A stretch of 64,000 bases of DNA, taken from assembly GCF_030463565.1 (NCBI RefSeq), contig NC_134644.1:150747967-150811966 (forward strand). Reading direction: 5' to 3'. This document shows, in pieces, positions 1 through 11,445 of the stretch (its first letter is position 1; every line of letters begins with the position of its first letter). Under the pieces are notes generated by a model. The model had not been told where the DNA came from and ran no database searches. It worked only from the letters and a program-made list of their open reading frames with translations. Position numbers and translations under genes: made by a program. This stretch comes from Pelecanus crispus. Taxonomy: Eukaryota; Chordata; Aves; Pelecaniformes; Pelecanidae.

Positions 1-2099
1 TCCTAAGTGGTTTTTGATTCCTTTTCAGTATTAAACGCCTTTAGGAAAAAATACTGCTAGGTGACGAACTTCCCTGGGATTCAGAATGTTTGCTAAAATG
101 ATAACAAGACAAGTCCCTAGAAGCTGAGTCATGGAATTTAGAAAAACAAAATTTTACAACGGTGTAACCTAGGGACTAATGACTTCATCTTACTTCCTCT
201 ATGGATTTACATGAATGTAAACAAGAAGAAGAATTTGGCTTGGAAAAGCTGATAGAAAATTGAAGGATAATCTAGTCATTTTTAATGGGCCAAATTCTGT
301 AGCCTTACTAGAGCAAAATTCCCAGTGTTGTCATTTGACGTTGAAAGTGTTGCCTGACTCAGGGCTGTAACTCTGTAACAGGAGATGCACATCCACCAGA
401 GTTAGTCTTTTTATACCCTTCCATAAATATTTTCAGAAGTGAAGCAAAGGTTTTCCTTTCCTCTGTTGAAAGCAGAGAGCGGTTCCTCTTTTTCATCCTA
501 TTTGATAACTAGTGCTTCACTGCACCACTGTCTCTTCTTGTCTGGTGCAATGAGAATGCCTCCTCCTGCTTCAGCCTACTTTGTTCAGCAGATATTTGGG
601 GGCAATACGCGTGCTAATCTCTGCAGCTATCCTCCTGCAACCAGTAATGTCACTTCATATGGCTTCATCACACTGCAAGCCAGCACAGAATCGAACTGTA
701 TTCAGTAATCCTACCAGGAAGGAGAAGATAAAATCCACAGAGCAGGCATTCCTCAAGCAAGGTTCACAGTGGAAAAAAATAAAACAGAGCTACTGTAGGT
801 TCACAGCAGAAATACAACTGTTCACAACTCCAAGGCATCTCTATCCGATTAACCAAAAGGATTTGGCAAATGTCCAAAAGGAATGATATGGTTGTCTACT
901 TTTGTTGGAAGAAACAAACTACAAACTGGATAAAGCTAATTTCTTTCAGTGACAGACATCTGTGATTTTTTACTGGGTTTGCCAGTGAAACTTGCTCCAA
1001 AATGCTAGTAACAATACAGTCCTGAAGAACCCTGCCTCTGAATGCTAAATATTATTTTATTCTGAATATTTTTCACTGTCTTCTAAAATCAGGCTACAGA
1101 TTTTGCATGAGTTTAATTAGACAACTTGGTAGAGAACATTTTATGATTTAAGAATCCACTTAAATGACCCAAAAATAGCAGCTCCATATATCATAATGCC
1201 ATAATTTTGCATTCTGCTCTCTCTAGAGCTCTCCCTCTCCTGCACTGTTCCCCCCATTGAATCTATCCCAGATGCTCCACTAAATACCACTTTGTCCAAG
1301 ACCTATGCTTGTTCCACCTCTGAAGAGGAAAGGAAACCTTTATGTGGCAGATGTATTTTTGGTTATTTGGTTCTTAACATATTTCAGGCTCCTTCAAATT
1401 AGTCTCAGAGGCCTAGATGGCATACAGAGCTGAAGGCAGGTGAGACAGTTCATGATAAATGAAATTTATTTCATGAATATCAGCACCTCATTTGTGTACA
1501 TGTGTGTTTTCCCCCATTGCTGAGATAATTATTGTTGGTAATAACACGGAGTCAGACACCTGAATGTATCATTGCAGACAAACCCATGTTATTTGTGCAT
1601 TTTCACTAAACTAATCCTTGCCACAGGCAAGATTTTAACCTTGTAAGGGGTTGCAAGCTGCTCATGCATGTAGTTGTTCTTCCCACGGAACAGACTGTGC
1701 ACAAACTTAGGTGCGTAGTCCTGGTTCATGCCTTGTTCTCCTCCTGTGGGGAGGAATAAGTGACAGAACCACAGCCGTCTTAAAACCTCTGAAGATTTTT
1801 TGATAAAGATGAAGTTTTATGTGAAGATCATTGAAGAAAAGTCATCCTGGGCCAAGGAACACATCTTTCTTAAACTGACTGTAATTTCTTTATTAGGGAC
1901 AGGAAGAAAGAAAAATACCAGCTCTTGTTCATGACCGAGATGGTCCCAGCTGCCACGCAGCCGCCCCAGGAAAGTTGAGTCCTGCTGGCTCCAGTGCCTA
2001 ATTCCAACTGAGCAGAGCATATCTTGTCTACACTGGGATTTCCATTTAAAGGACCTTACCGCCCCAAACCTTGTAGCTCTCTTTTTTCTTTCCCCCCAG
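1..2099. other. Intergenic DNA, distal upstream of VPS13B
   Basis: No gene is recognisable. The open frames here (for example 439-708 and 581-886) are short, overlap each other in different frames and show no familiar domain. The block contains a fossil palindromic repeat at 287-375. The AT-rich, non-repetitive stretch around 1440-1660 includes the short palindrome ATGAAATTTATTTCAT; it could be conserved non-coding DNA, but that cannot be judged without an alignment. Confidence 0.6.
287..375. repeat. Fossil palindromic amniote repeat (MITE-like), degraded
   Basis: The segment opens with GGGCCAAATTCTG, followed by a CCTTACT...GCAAAATTCCCA arm and a partly complementary TTGCCTGACTCAGGG arm. 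From memory this layout resembles ancient palindromic repeats common in turtle and archosaur genomes. The copy is old, only the left end is clear, and no family name is assigned. Confidence 0.35.
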
Positions 2100-2389
2100 C
2101 AGAGAAGAGCCCAGCCTGGCGATGCTGAGCGGGAGGCTGCGTGGCCGGCGGTGCACCTCTGCGGGCAGGCAGAGCCAGCTGCCTGCCGCTGGAACGCGAC
2201 GCTGCCCCAGTGCCGAGGGCTGCCGGCTTAAAGCAGAGTTACAGGCAGCAAAGTTGCTACGTTAAGGCACACACGCTTACTCAACAGAGCTGTTCCCTGC
2301 GTACCCTGGAATTAGAGCTGCTTACTTTTCTGACCAAAAGCCTGTTTTTACTATTGTTAGCACTGTGGAGCCAAGGAGCTCTTGGGAGG
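2100..2389 (+). other. Exon-like GC-rich block with strong splice-site look-alikes
   Basis: A long pyrimidine tract (about 2075-2097) ends in CAG at 2097-2099. It is followed by a GC-rich stretch with several CpGs, and then by GGGAGG/GTGAGC with GT at 2390-2391. An open frame covers most of the block (from 2141) but matches nothing I recognise. It could be an exon of an unannotated long non-coding RNA, or a GC-rich relic that resembles an exon by chance. Confidence 0.25.
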
Positions 2390-2677
2390 GTGAGCTGGCT
2401 TCTATTCTGTTTTGCACATCATCAACAAAATTGTTAGCTAATTTCCTATTGCAGAATCTTTATTACCAGCAGTGACCTATGAGGCAGAATGAATATTTTC
2501 TACTTTCAAATCTCAGGTGGAAGATGCAGGTTGGCAGCTGGAAAAAACAGATTTTTGACCTGTAAACTCAGCAAATATGATATGGAAGTCATCGAAAATG
2601 AAAAATAAGGATCTTAATTTTGTCCCCATCAAAGAATAACTGAATTACAAACACATTTAAAAAAAAAGTCTGTTTGT

Positions 2678-2899
2678 CTTTTCTTTTCTTTTCTTTTCTT
2701 TTCTTTTCTTTTCTTTTCTTTTCTTTTCTTTTCTTTTCTTTTCTTTTCTTTTCTTTTCTTTTCTTTTCTTTTCTTTTCTTTTCTTTTCTTTTCTTTTCTT
2801 TTCTTTTCTTTTCTTTTCTTTTCTTTTCTCTTTTCTTTTCTTTTCTTTTCTTTTCTTTTCTTTTCTTTTCTTTTCTTTTCTTTTCTTTTCTTTTCTTTT
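2678..2899. repeat. (TTTTC)n / (AAAAG)n pentanucleotide microsatellite
   Basis: About 44 tandem TTTTC units form an almost pure polypyrimidine tract of about 220 bp. A single phase break near 2829-2831 (TTCTCTTTTC) offsets the two halves. The Phe/Leu/Ser-rich frames on + and the Lys/Arg/Glu-rich frames on - are products of the repeat, not genes. Confidence 0.97.
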
Positions 2900-2931
2900 T
2901 TCATTTTTCATTTTTCATTTTTCATTTTTCA
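2897..2931. repeat. (TTTTTCA)n heptamer array, about 5 units
   Basis: The pentamer array passes directly into about five copies of TTTTTCA. The 7-bp register is exact from 2904 to 2931. It probably arose by secondary expansion at the edge of the (TTTTC)n tract. Confidence 0.9.
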
Positions 2932-3610
2932 TTTCTTTTTTTCTTTTGTCAGCTGTTCTTTAAGGCTCTGTTAAGTCCCTTGGTTTCAAACTCATGTTGA
3001 AATATATAGTTTTGCTAACCTGAAAAGTGGTGTCCTACAGGCACCAAAAATAATGAGACTGGCTTAAAACCTTTATGTACCAGAAAAAATAAGGTGGAAT
3101 TTTTAAACTTCTAACCTTTTATCAAATTTGTGTTTGTATTTTCAGATGTTACAAATGTGAGGGGTAGAATCGCACTTAAAGAAAAAGAAGCTTAAAACGG
3201 TCATGGGTTCATTGATGTCCAAGAATGGCAGTTATAAAGGAAGAAGCAAATATTGAAACTGAAGATAAAATCTTGAGACTTTTCAAAACTGAACACCACC
3301 ATCCCCCCAGACCAAAATCAGCTCTTATTCTGGAGTTTGCACTCTAAATCTCCACTAAGAAGGTAGAGCAAAAATACAGCAGAATAGTGTCATTTCTTAA
3401 AAAATAAATTAACTTAAAAATATCCTGAAAGTAAAGCCACTTGTAGCTCAGCAGCGGGTAGGAAAAAAACCTGAAGCACTGAAAGATTTGCAAGTGCAAA
3501 TTAAGCTGTATTTCCCCTAGCCATTCCTAAAGTGAAGCAATTTTGTCTCCAGTCCTCTGCCCAGTGAATACCCTTTTTGAGGCAAAGACAGTTAAAACCA
3601 GACTATCTCC

Positions 3611-3669
3611 TTATGGTTCATTGAGGTCAACAGGAGTTTTAAATGTGAAAGGACTGCAGCACTTAGTCC
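3611..3669. repeat. Possible fossil palindromic repeat fragment
   Basis: The words CATTGAGGTCAACAGGAGTT and GTGAAAGGACTGCAG resemble the centre and one arm of the same class of ancient palindromic amniote repeats seen at 287 and 47311. Only one side is present and the match is from memory. Confidence 0.25.
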
Positions 3670-4882
3670 TTGTCTAGTTAGCCATTATAGCAAGACCTGT
3701 TGACCCTACAGCCTCCTTACCCTACGTTGATATTTTAGGAAGTCCACAAACCAGTTTAAATTGTTCAGAGATTAAGAAAATCATAAAGAAGAAAAGTATG
3801 TAACTGGAAAGCATCAGTCCTCATGGAGAGTGGACTAAATCAAACTTATGCCGGAAAGGTTTTCAACTATGCTGTCAAAGAAAAAAAAAGGGGGGGGAAA
3901 CATTTGCACAGTTTGTACCCTACACTACAAAAACCCATCCCAGGCCAGGATCCAGTGGCAGGAAATGTAGTGCAATTAGAATTTGGAAGGAGGAATAAAC
4001 AGGGGTTGAATTCAATTTCTATTAGAAAGCTCATTGTAGCTCTAATCCTACAGAAACTACAGCCACTTGACATAACAAACTGCCTACAGGTGGAGATCCT
4101 AGTGCAACTTCAAAAAGAACAAGAAAAGTAGAGATCATATGAACGACCCCTCCACCCCCACAAAAAGAAGCACTGAAAATAAGTCATTGGTGTAATGTAG
4201 AGTAGGTGTTCACTCAAAGAAAACATGAAAAATTTATAGATCTACAGGGTATAAGTTTTTCCTTACTATAACACTTCTCCAAGGTGTAAAATATGTTTTA
4301 AAGAACTATTTAGCCTTTTGTTCAAAAATGAGCTACTTTTGCTGATACAGAAGCTCATGACACACAATTTTATCAAAGGTTTGGCTGAAATCCAAATAAA
4401 TTGTTCTGTCCAAATATTTTTATCAGCTTTGCAAAACTCTAAAAAGATAAAGTCAAGATAGAAGACTAATCAAACAGAGGGAGCTTTTTTTTGCCATCCC
4501 TGAAGGCAGTGAACTAATCCAAAGTTAGTAAAACTAACATGGGTGGAAGCAGTTTGCATGAAATTATTGTCAGCAACTTTGCTCACAACACAAAGTAAAA
4601 CTGTTCTGAGATTCGAAGTGCCTGTTACACTTCTGAGAATGATTTTATTCCTTTACTATCCCATTTGCTCCACTTACTTTTGGCTGGGGCCCGAATGTAA
4701 AGAATGGCTGACTTTCTGGTGTGCTGAGTGCAACCTTAAGCCAAACCAGTCATAACCTTTTTTGACAGCTGTTCCGAGCTTCCCAGCCCAGATCTTCATA
4801 CTCACAAGAACCTGAGAAGTTGGAAAACTTTTAGATTGCTGGGTGTTCTTCCAGGCTGAACTCCTGAAAATCATTGCAGGGA

Positions 4883-4915
4883 AAATAAAATTAACATACT
4901 GTGTTAATTTTATTT
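4883..4915. repeat. Perfect 14-bp inverted repeat, 5-nt loop
   Basis: The arm AAATAAAATTAACA (4883-4896) is the exact reverse complement of TGTTAATTTTATTT (4902-4915), with loop TACTG. The flanks (TCCTGAAAATCATTGCAG on the left, CCTCAACTTTCCTGAA on the right) are also loosely complementary, so the full hairpin may be longer and imperfect. It could be a MITE core, a small hairpin RNA or an AT-rich chance palindrome. Confidence 0.85.
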
Positions 4916-6228
4916 CAGAATCCTCAACTTTCCTGAAAAAGGTGAATGGAAAAAAGATACAAAATAGCCCGTGTTTGAAAACCTTTGCATTTGTGATGCT
5001 TTTATGGCATACCGTACCTTTAACTTGATGAGAAATTATGTGTCTCCTGAGACAGTGGCCATTTTGTTTGCAGTTGCTGTTAGGCAAGAGAGGTGTACTC
5101 CGTTTCCTCCAAGAACAGAATCACTTTATTTTCTTGGTTTTCATCTTGAAATTAAAAGAAAAACAACTTAGAGCCTGGGAGAAAAGTTGAATGGTTTTGT
5201 GTACACACATATATACATGAAACCAAATATATCAATAAGCATATATATAAAGTAAATAAATATAATCTATAACCTTAGATAGAGCTATTTGGTACTTGCC
5301 TCCATTTTCATATACATTTTGTTAGAGAGAAAATGAGAAGCCCTGCACTAACAGAAGTTGCAGAGCTGCAGCATGGTGTCCACAACACCCTTCTCCAGCA
5401 GGAGTCGAATACACTGAAATTCCAGGCTTGATCCCTTATAATCACATCAGGTGTTATCACTGGTTTGCAAATCATCAACATACATAATCTTAGTTTTAAA
5501 CCAAACATCCAGCTATAGACTTGGCTAACAAAATGACTGAAATTTTGAGTAAAAAATTCAGACTTCAACTGCCAGTGTAAACCTACATTTTCTGTGACAA
5601 CTGCTGACTTCCACAAGTGCAATAAGGGAAACTCCAAAAGGCGGTAGAAAAGCCCCTTCCTTGGTATCCCTATCGAGCGAGCCCATTTTGTCCTTTGGAA
5701 TAATGCATCGTATGGTATTTTTTACCTTGTTCGGTATTTAGAGTTGGAATTTATTGCCAGGCTTCCTGGCAGCAAGCTGTGCAGGTTGCAGGCAGAGGCT
5801 GATGGAGGTGAGTGAATTAATGTGGTGGCTGTTTGGAATGTCGTCCAGCTGCCAGGGAGAATTATGTTTGTTTGCCTTTGGCACAAGTGTGAAAGGAACA
5901 GCCGTAGATTTCAGAAGTGTGAGTCTACATTTTTATATCTCACACTAATGAATACATTTTTTTGTATCCTATACATTTGGGGAAATAGTATAATTTATTT
6001 GTAGATTTTATTTACCACTTGTGTGGTAGGGAGGGAATGTTTCCTCAGAGACTGAACTTGTACTTTAGAAAAGAAAAAAAAGAAGAAAAGGAAAAAAAAA
6101 AGAAAGGACCTGACTAATCCAAAATGGTGCCAGTAAGTTACCCTAATTTCACTATTTTTGCAACTATATCTAAAACCAGAGCAAAGGATGGGGAATTTCA
6201 GCAAGGTTTGAAAAGCTCTTCATGTAAG

Positions 6229-6263
6229 TTTTTTTTTTTTTTTGGGGGGGGGTGGGGGTGGGG
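6229..6263. repeat. T15 run joined to G9-T-G5-T-G4
   Basis: A run of 15 T is followed directly by G9, T, G5, T, G4. The G runs are enough for an intramolecular G-quadruplex on the + strand. No promoter-like context surrounds it. Confidence 0.9.
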
Positions 6264-6389
6264 AGATGTCACTGAAATATATAATTCTGTATTTGTTTTC
6301 TCCTGGAATTTTATTTCTTCCAGTCAGGTCTTTCCTTTACTTATAACCTGTCACTTATCCCTACACCAACCTCCTGTGCTATCAACAAA

Positions 6390-6460
6390 GGGATGATAAT
6401 GCTATTTGTAATGTGCTCTGATGTGAAAAGTGCTATAGAAGATTGAATTGTTGTTGCCGA
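6390..6460 (+). repeat. MIR/L2-type SINE 3' tail, degraded
   Basis: The run GGGATGATAATGCTATTTGTAA, then GTGCTCTG, then GATGTGAAAAGTGCTATAGAAG follows the 3' tail layout of amniote MIR/L2-related SINEs (TTGTAAAGCGCTTTGAGAT..., GAAAGGCGCTATA). It ends in a GTT-rich simple tail. Identification is from memory. Confidence 0.45.
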
Positions 6461-7321
6461 TAGGACCAGAAATTTCCCCAACTAGATCTGTCAATAGCTG
6501 ACACTAAAACAACAAGGTACAAAGTGCATTTGAAGACTGTCAGACACCATTGCTTTTTTGTTTTCTCTAGCAAACTATTCCTTAGATAGCTGACTTGACC
6601 TAGCGTTGTTTAAAAAGATCAAGGGCTCAGTGCCTCAGAAAGAAAAAAAAAGATGGAAAAGAATAATATTAGTTACTCTATACTATGTAAAGCCTAATGG
6701 TCTCTTGTCCCATTATAGTGTGTAAATAAAACTGTCACTTATATCTCTTCTGTTGGTCTTAATAATATAGAAAGGAAAAAAGCTTTCTGGTTTTGGTTCA
6801 GTAATGAACCAAAAAAAATAAAAATTAGCAAAATTATTTTTTAAGTAATTATTTGAAATAATTACTTGCAAAAAGTCGCATTATAGGACACATTTTAAAA
6901 AATAAAATAATGAATACTTATACCTAGCTTCTTAGTTTCTGTGTGCAGACATGTAACTTACACATATGATCAGGAAAAGTACAAATGAAAATAAGCTTTG
7001 CAGTTTAATTTTAATTATTCTAAATTTATTGTTTATGTGTTAATTGATTGCTGTTAAGACTGAAATATACTATAACATAATTCAATGACTATTTGAGGAG
7101 AAGCAAATATATTAAACATTAATGAGAAGATAATCTGTTGAATTAATATTCCTCAAACCCTTGTTTCATTCTAACCATTTAAAAAAATGTTTGCAACCTT
7201 GATCAGAGCCTGTTCCCTTCAAGGAATGAAAGATGTATTAAATGGCATGACCAGCAGGAGAAAGAAAAATAGATGTGCATTTGTAAGCAGGACTATTTTC
7301 TCGTAGGATGAAGATGTGAGA

Positions 7322-7620
7322 TATCACTTTGGAGATGGGATTAGGGGCAAAGAGGCAGGGACAAGAACAAAGAAGAGAAAAGGAAAAGAAGGAAAATGGG
7401 GGGGCAGCTAAAGGAAACAAGAGTAAAAAGAACAAGAGAAAATAGGGAGTGGAAGGTAAAGAATGTGACAGAGAAAAAGATCGAAAAATAAGGGTCAGTG
7501 GGGACAGAGAAAGAGCATAAGAAGCCAAGGGGAAAGAAAATAAGAGGAACTACGTAAAATAAGGGCAGAGTGAAAAAGGTAAAAAGGGAGGAGAAGAAAC
7601 CTCCCCAAATGAGTGCTAAA
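7322..7620. repeat. Purine-rich (GA-biased) strand-asymmetric tract
   Basis: Nearly 300 bp of the + strand is dominated by A and G, with only scattered pyrimidines. There is no simple repeating unit. The minus-strand frames across it (7238-7528, 7341-7715) are Phe/Ser/Leu-rich products of the base bias and should not be read as genes. Such tracts can form triplex DNA. Confidence 0.8.
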
Positions 7621-7631
7621 CTGAAGGGAGA

Positions 7632-7725
7632 ATGATAAGTCCCTCTTGGAGCAACCAGTGCTTCCCAATTACCATGCAATGATAAGTCCCTCTTGGAGCA
7701 ATCAGTGCTTCCCAATTACCATGCA
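7632..7725. repeat. 47-bp tandem duplication
   Basis: Two head-to-tail 47-bp units, 7632-7678 and 7679-7725, both begin ATGATAAGTCCCTC and end ACCATGCA. They differ at one position (AACCAGTG in the first, AATCAGTG in the second). The near-identity points to a recent duplication at the end of the purine-rich tract. Confidence 0.97.
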
Positions 7726-9290
7726 ACCCCTCTGGGGCACCCTATGGTCATAGCTGTGCAGCCTTGATGCCAAGATAACTATTGGGAGCTGTGGTCCAGT
7801 GTCAGAGGGAGCAGGAAAAGATGGCAGAAAGAGTCCCGTGGCAGTGAAACCTCACCTCAGCTCTGCCCGAGCCAAGCGCTCCAGCCAACGGACCCAGCAG
7901 CAGCCAGCAACGGCTGGGCTCTCTCGGTACTTGCCCTGCGAGCAGGGTGAGCCACCCCAGAGCAGCAAGGGTGTCGCAGGCAGCCAGAACTCTGCAGCTT
8001 CCCATCTTCTTTGTACGCCGGTGCCTAAGGAGGTGAGGGTAGAAGGACACCGGGAGAACAGAGCAGCAAGGCAAATAAGGAAAACCAAAATCTGTTGTAA
8101 AAACAGTCACAGAAAAGAGGGCAAAAGAGGGAAAAGAGTACAAGAGAAAAGCCATTAATGGTCACGGCCTCTTTACAGGAAGAAATGACTCGTAATACAT
8201 ACATAAGTGATCCCTATGTGAGCTGTAAGTAGGAGAGGCACAGCAAGGAGCCTGCTGTTGCTCTCATGAGCTGAGTGATGTACATGAAAGCACAAGAACG
8301 ACACACATTTCTGTCTCAAATCCAGCCACTCTTAAACGCAGAAATACTTCTGCTAGGGCAGTTCAATGGAGTAGGTAAGTATCTGTTCCCTTCTGACCAG
8401 CTTTGCTCTTTGCCAGAGGGCAAGCCTGGATTTCTCTTCTTTATTTATTTTGCCAACATGGCTGTATTCTTCAGCAGAATAATTAGTTGAGTCAGTAGAG
8501 CTCTGGGAATAGACTTCCAGTTGACATGCGCTCCCTCTTCTGGTTGGCATTTGCCTCTACACACCAACATCAAAATAAAGACAAATGTGGTTCCTCTAGC
8601 TTTTTAAAAGAAAGAGTTTTAAAACGTTGTGCTTACTCTATTTTTATACGGCTGTGAGATCCCGGCTGCTCATACCGCCCTTGGTGGACCAATAGCCCAT
8701 GAAGATTGATGCCTTCTGTCTTTCAGACAAGAGGTTTTACAGCCCATGAAGTCCTTTCATGGATTTGCTTGTTAAAACGGTATTTCTATTGTTTTACTGA
8801 TCTGAGTGTGCATTAGTGCCACTGTTTTCTTCCCCACAAGGACAGATCGCTCATGCTCCCTCACACAGCCATTCCCAGCTGAGCTCTGGAAGGCAGGGGA
8901 GAGCTCTGGAACTTGGTTTTGGGGAGACCTGGTACATGATCAGCTGGGCATTATTGCAGGTAGTTTTGCTGGTTCACTTTATCTGAATGCATAGGTAGTG
9001 GGGAAATTCAATGCTAAAATATATCCTTGGTGAAACAACTCGGTCTGAGAATTTCTGTGGAAAGTATTCATTCTTCACTTTGGCTGTGGCCTGTTACAGT
9101 GTAACCGTGTGAGCAAGTACCTACGCTTGGTAACACAGCAGATTAGTTCAGAGAGCCAAAAAATGCTGCATTCAGAGCTATGCTTGTAAGGGCTGGGTGG
9201 TCTCTGGTGTGACCACCAGCCACAAGAGCACCAGATATCTAGTAGCATGCTTCACAGTTTGAGTTAATGAACTGAACTCAGTAGCAATCA

Positions 9291-9412
9291 ACTCCTGAAT
9301 TCTAATCCTGTCTCTAACACTGAGTCCTGGTCTAAATCTAGTTATGATATTCCTGATATGCTTCCACATCTACAAAGTGGGAAAAATCCATACTTATAAT
9401 ACTTACCAGACA
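9291..9412 (+). repeat. MIR SINE, fossil copy
   Basis: The string AATTCTAATCCTGTCTCTAA, then CACTGAGTC, then TCCACATCTACAAAGTGGGA, then ATACTTATAATACTTACC follows the MIR order: AGTTCTAATCCCGGCTCTGCCACTGA, then the CATCTGTAAAATGGG motif, then ATAATAATACTTACC. Parts between are deleted or decayed. MIR elements are ancient, shared by amniotes and inactive in birds. Confidence 0.65.
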
Positions 9413-11387
9413 TGCCAAAGCAAATCTTCAGCATTTACACTTCATATCATCTGTTAGGCTGCCTCTGCCTTACTAGGTCATGCCTCTTTGGTGCTACCAC
9501 ATAAATGTTAAACTTACCATCATCTGATCTTTGAAAAGGGCAGCTCCAATTCCCTGCCTTTTTTTTTGAAAATTACCCTTTGAAATACTGTTTTAATAAA
9601 AAAGAACAAAGAAAAGTCTACTTGGCCAATTCTTATGTCAAGATCTAGGACAGATTGCTGGATAGTATTTTACATTCAGACTGAAATTATTACTTTGGCC
9701 CTTAGGCAAAATGTACCAGAAACTTGTCTTGGGTCATGCTAGCAGCGAATGATGAAGAAAGCAAACATTTTTTACTTTAAATACAGTCTGTGAGGTTTTT
9801 TTCAAGCATAGAGACTAAATTTAGACAATTGCCTTGGAAATAAACTCAGAGAAAATTTAGATTTTGTTTCTGTTCATCAGTTTTCTAACTGTTCAGATTT
9901 ACAAGCAGTATCAGTCAATTGCTATTTCCTCTTTAAAAAAGTTTTCTTTACTGGTTTTAACTGTTTCCTATCATTATTACAGTTCAGTGCTTGCAGACAG
10001 TAAAACAGCTGAACAAAATAGGCATCCACTAATATTTCCAGGACTTTTTAACCCACAGGCAAAGCTTTATTCCATTTGTCCATAAGAATTTCACTCAAGG
10101 TTGTTAAGATTTCTTTTGGGTTTTTATGGCATGAAATCAATATTCAAATATATATTCAGTTAAATTAAATTATCAGCTAATGTTTGCTAGAGCTTATATC
10201 TAACCTGGAAAGGTTAGTTTTTATAGTATAATCAAAATGGAAATGTAATTTGTGTGAGAATTGCTTTACTATCATTGTCCTCAACATTACCGCAGAAAAA
10301 GTCAGCAGAATGTTACGGCATTATTTTTAGGACACAAAATGCTCAAGGTACACTTAAAAAAATTTTCTGATGTTGCTGCTGCAGTGATAGAGATATGGCT
10401 CAAATGCATATGTATCTCAAAGTCTTTTTATCAACACTGTATTGTTTTGAAGGGACAAATCAAATAGTTCTAACTTTCATTTGAGAGGAAATAAAGCAGA
10501 GCTGATGGGGTTCATACTCATTCAGCATTTCTTTTCTAACCAAACACCACTCATCAAAGAGAAAATTTGCTTCCTTGGACACCTGATTCCTTCTAAACCC
10601 AGAGAAAAGCTGACACTTTAGAAACGTACATCTTGGACAAATATTTTGCAGCTATAACACACAAACAACTCCAGTGACAGGAATTCTTGTGGCACATTAT
10701 AAAAAACTGAGATATAAAACCATCACCCCCAGCCCTTTTGCTTACATCATTGGTCCCCAAACCCTGCTTCACGAGTGCCCGCTGAGTAGATTGTGGCCGC
10801 TCGGGGAATACCACTGGGCACGAGTTTAGAGAGCCCTGCGAGGTAGCAGAGTACAGCACTATGGCCTGTCACCTGCCTTGTGATAAAATACACCACATGG
10901 GTCCCCTGGCATGCAATATATCTCACGGCTAGATGATGCTCCACAAGCAAAAAGCTTCGCAAACAGTGCTGCCTGTCCTGCTGAGAGAGTTGCCCTCCTC
11001 AACATCAGAATGGAATTTCAGTCAAAATGAGGAGGAAGGGCTTCATTTGTTTATGGACACCAGATAATGTGGTAGCGAAGAAGTTCATCTTGCCCAGGGC
11101 ACATCCAGGTTTAAATCACCGCTGCCAGATTTGAAGCAGTGTCTGAAATGGGGATTCACCACGACAGGTAACTACTTAGCCCCAGTGGTGTGTCCGTCTG
11201 TCTGGCTCCTTCTTGGACTGTCTTGCTTTCAAAACATGCTGAGAAGTCTTGATTTCAACCTGCATTGAATGAAACCAAATGCAAAAACCTCAGAATTTTT
11301 CACGAAACAGAATCCGTGTTTCCTGGCCAGCCCTATTATTGAACCTTAATATGATACAACATGTGTCCATATTTGCACACATGGTCC

Positions 11388-11445
11388 ACAGCCCTTACAC
11401 ATGTGTAAATCCTACTGAAGTCATGTATAAAGGATCAGGCTCTAA
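11388..11445. repeat. Fossil palindromic repeat (MITE-like) fragment
   Basis: CAGCCCTTACACATGTGTAA, then ATCCTACTGAAGTCATGTAT, then AAAGGATCAGGCTC followed by TA resembles old palindromic amniote repeats with a central ACTGAAGTCA and a terminal GATC(A/G)GGCCC. The terminal TA fits a TA target site. The copy is decayed. Confidence 0.4.

Larger units (their letters stand above)
2932..7321. other. Intergenic DNA with small repeats and a hairpin
   Basis: No gene is recognised. Inside it are a probable fossil palindromic-repeat piece (3611-3669), a perfect 14-bp inverted repeat (4883-4915), a T15/G-run block (6229-6263) and a MIR/L2-type 3' tail (6390-6460). The block at 5700-5960 is non-repetitive and carries CTGCCAG, TGTTTGTTTG and AAGTGTGAAAGG words, so it could be a regulatory element. 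AT-rich DNA fills 6760-7150. Confidence 0.55.

Noticed and set aside
2629..3000. Lys/Arg/Glu and Phe/Leu/Ser repeat proteins
   Set aside because: Translations of the (TTTTC)n microsatellite in its reading frames.
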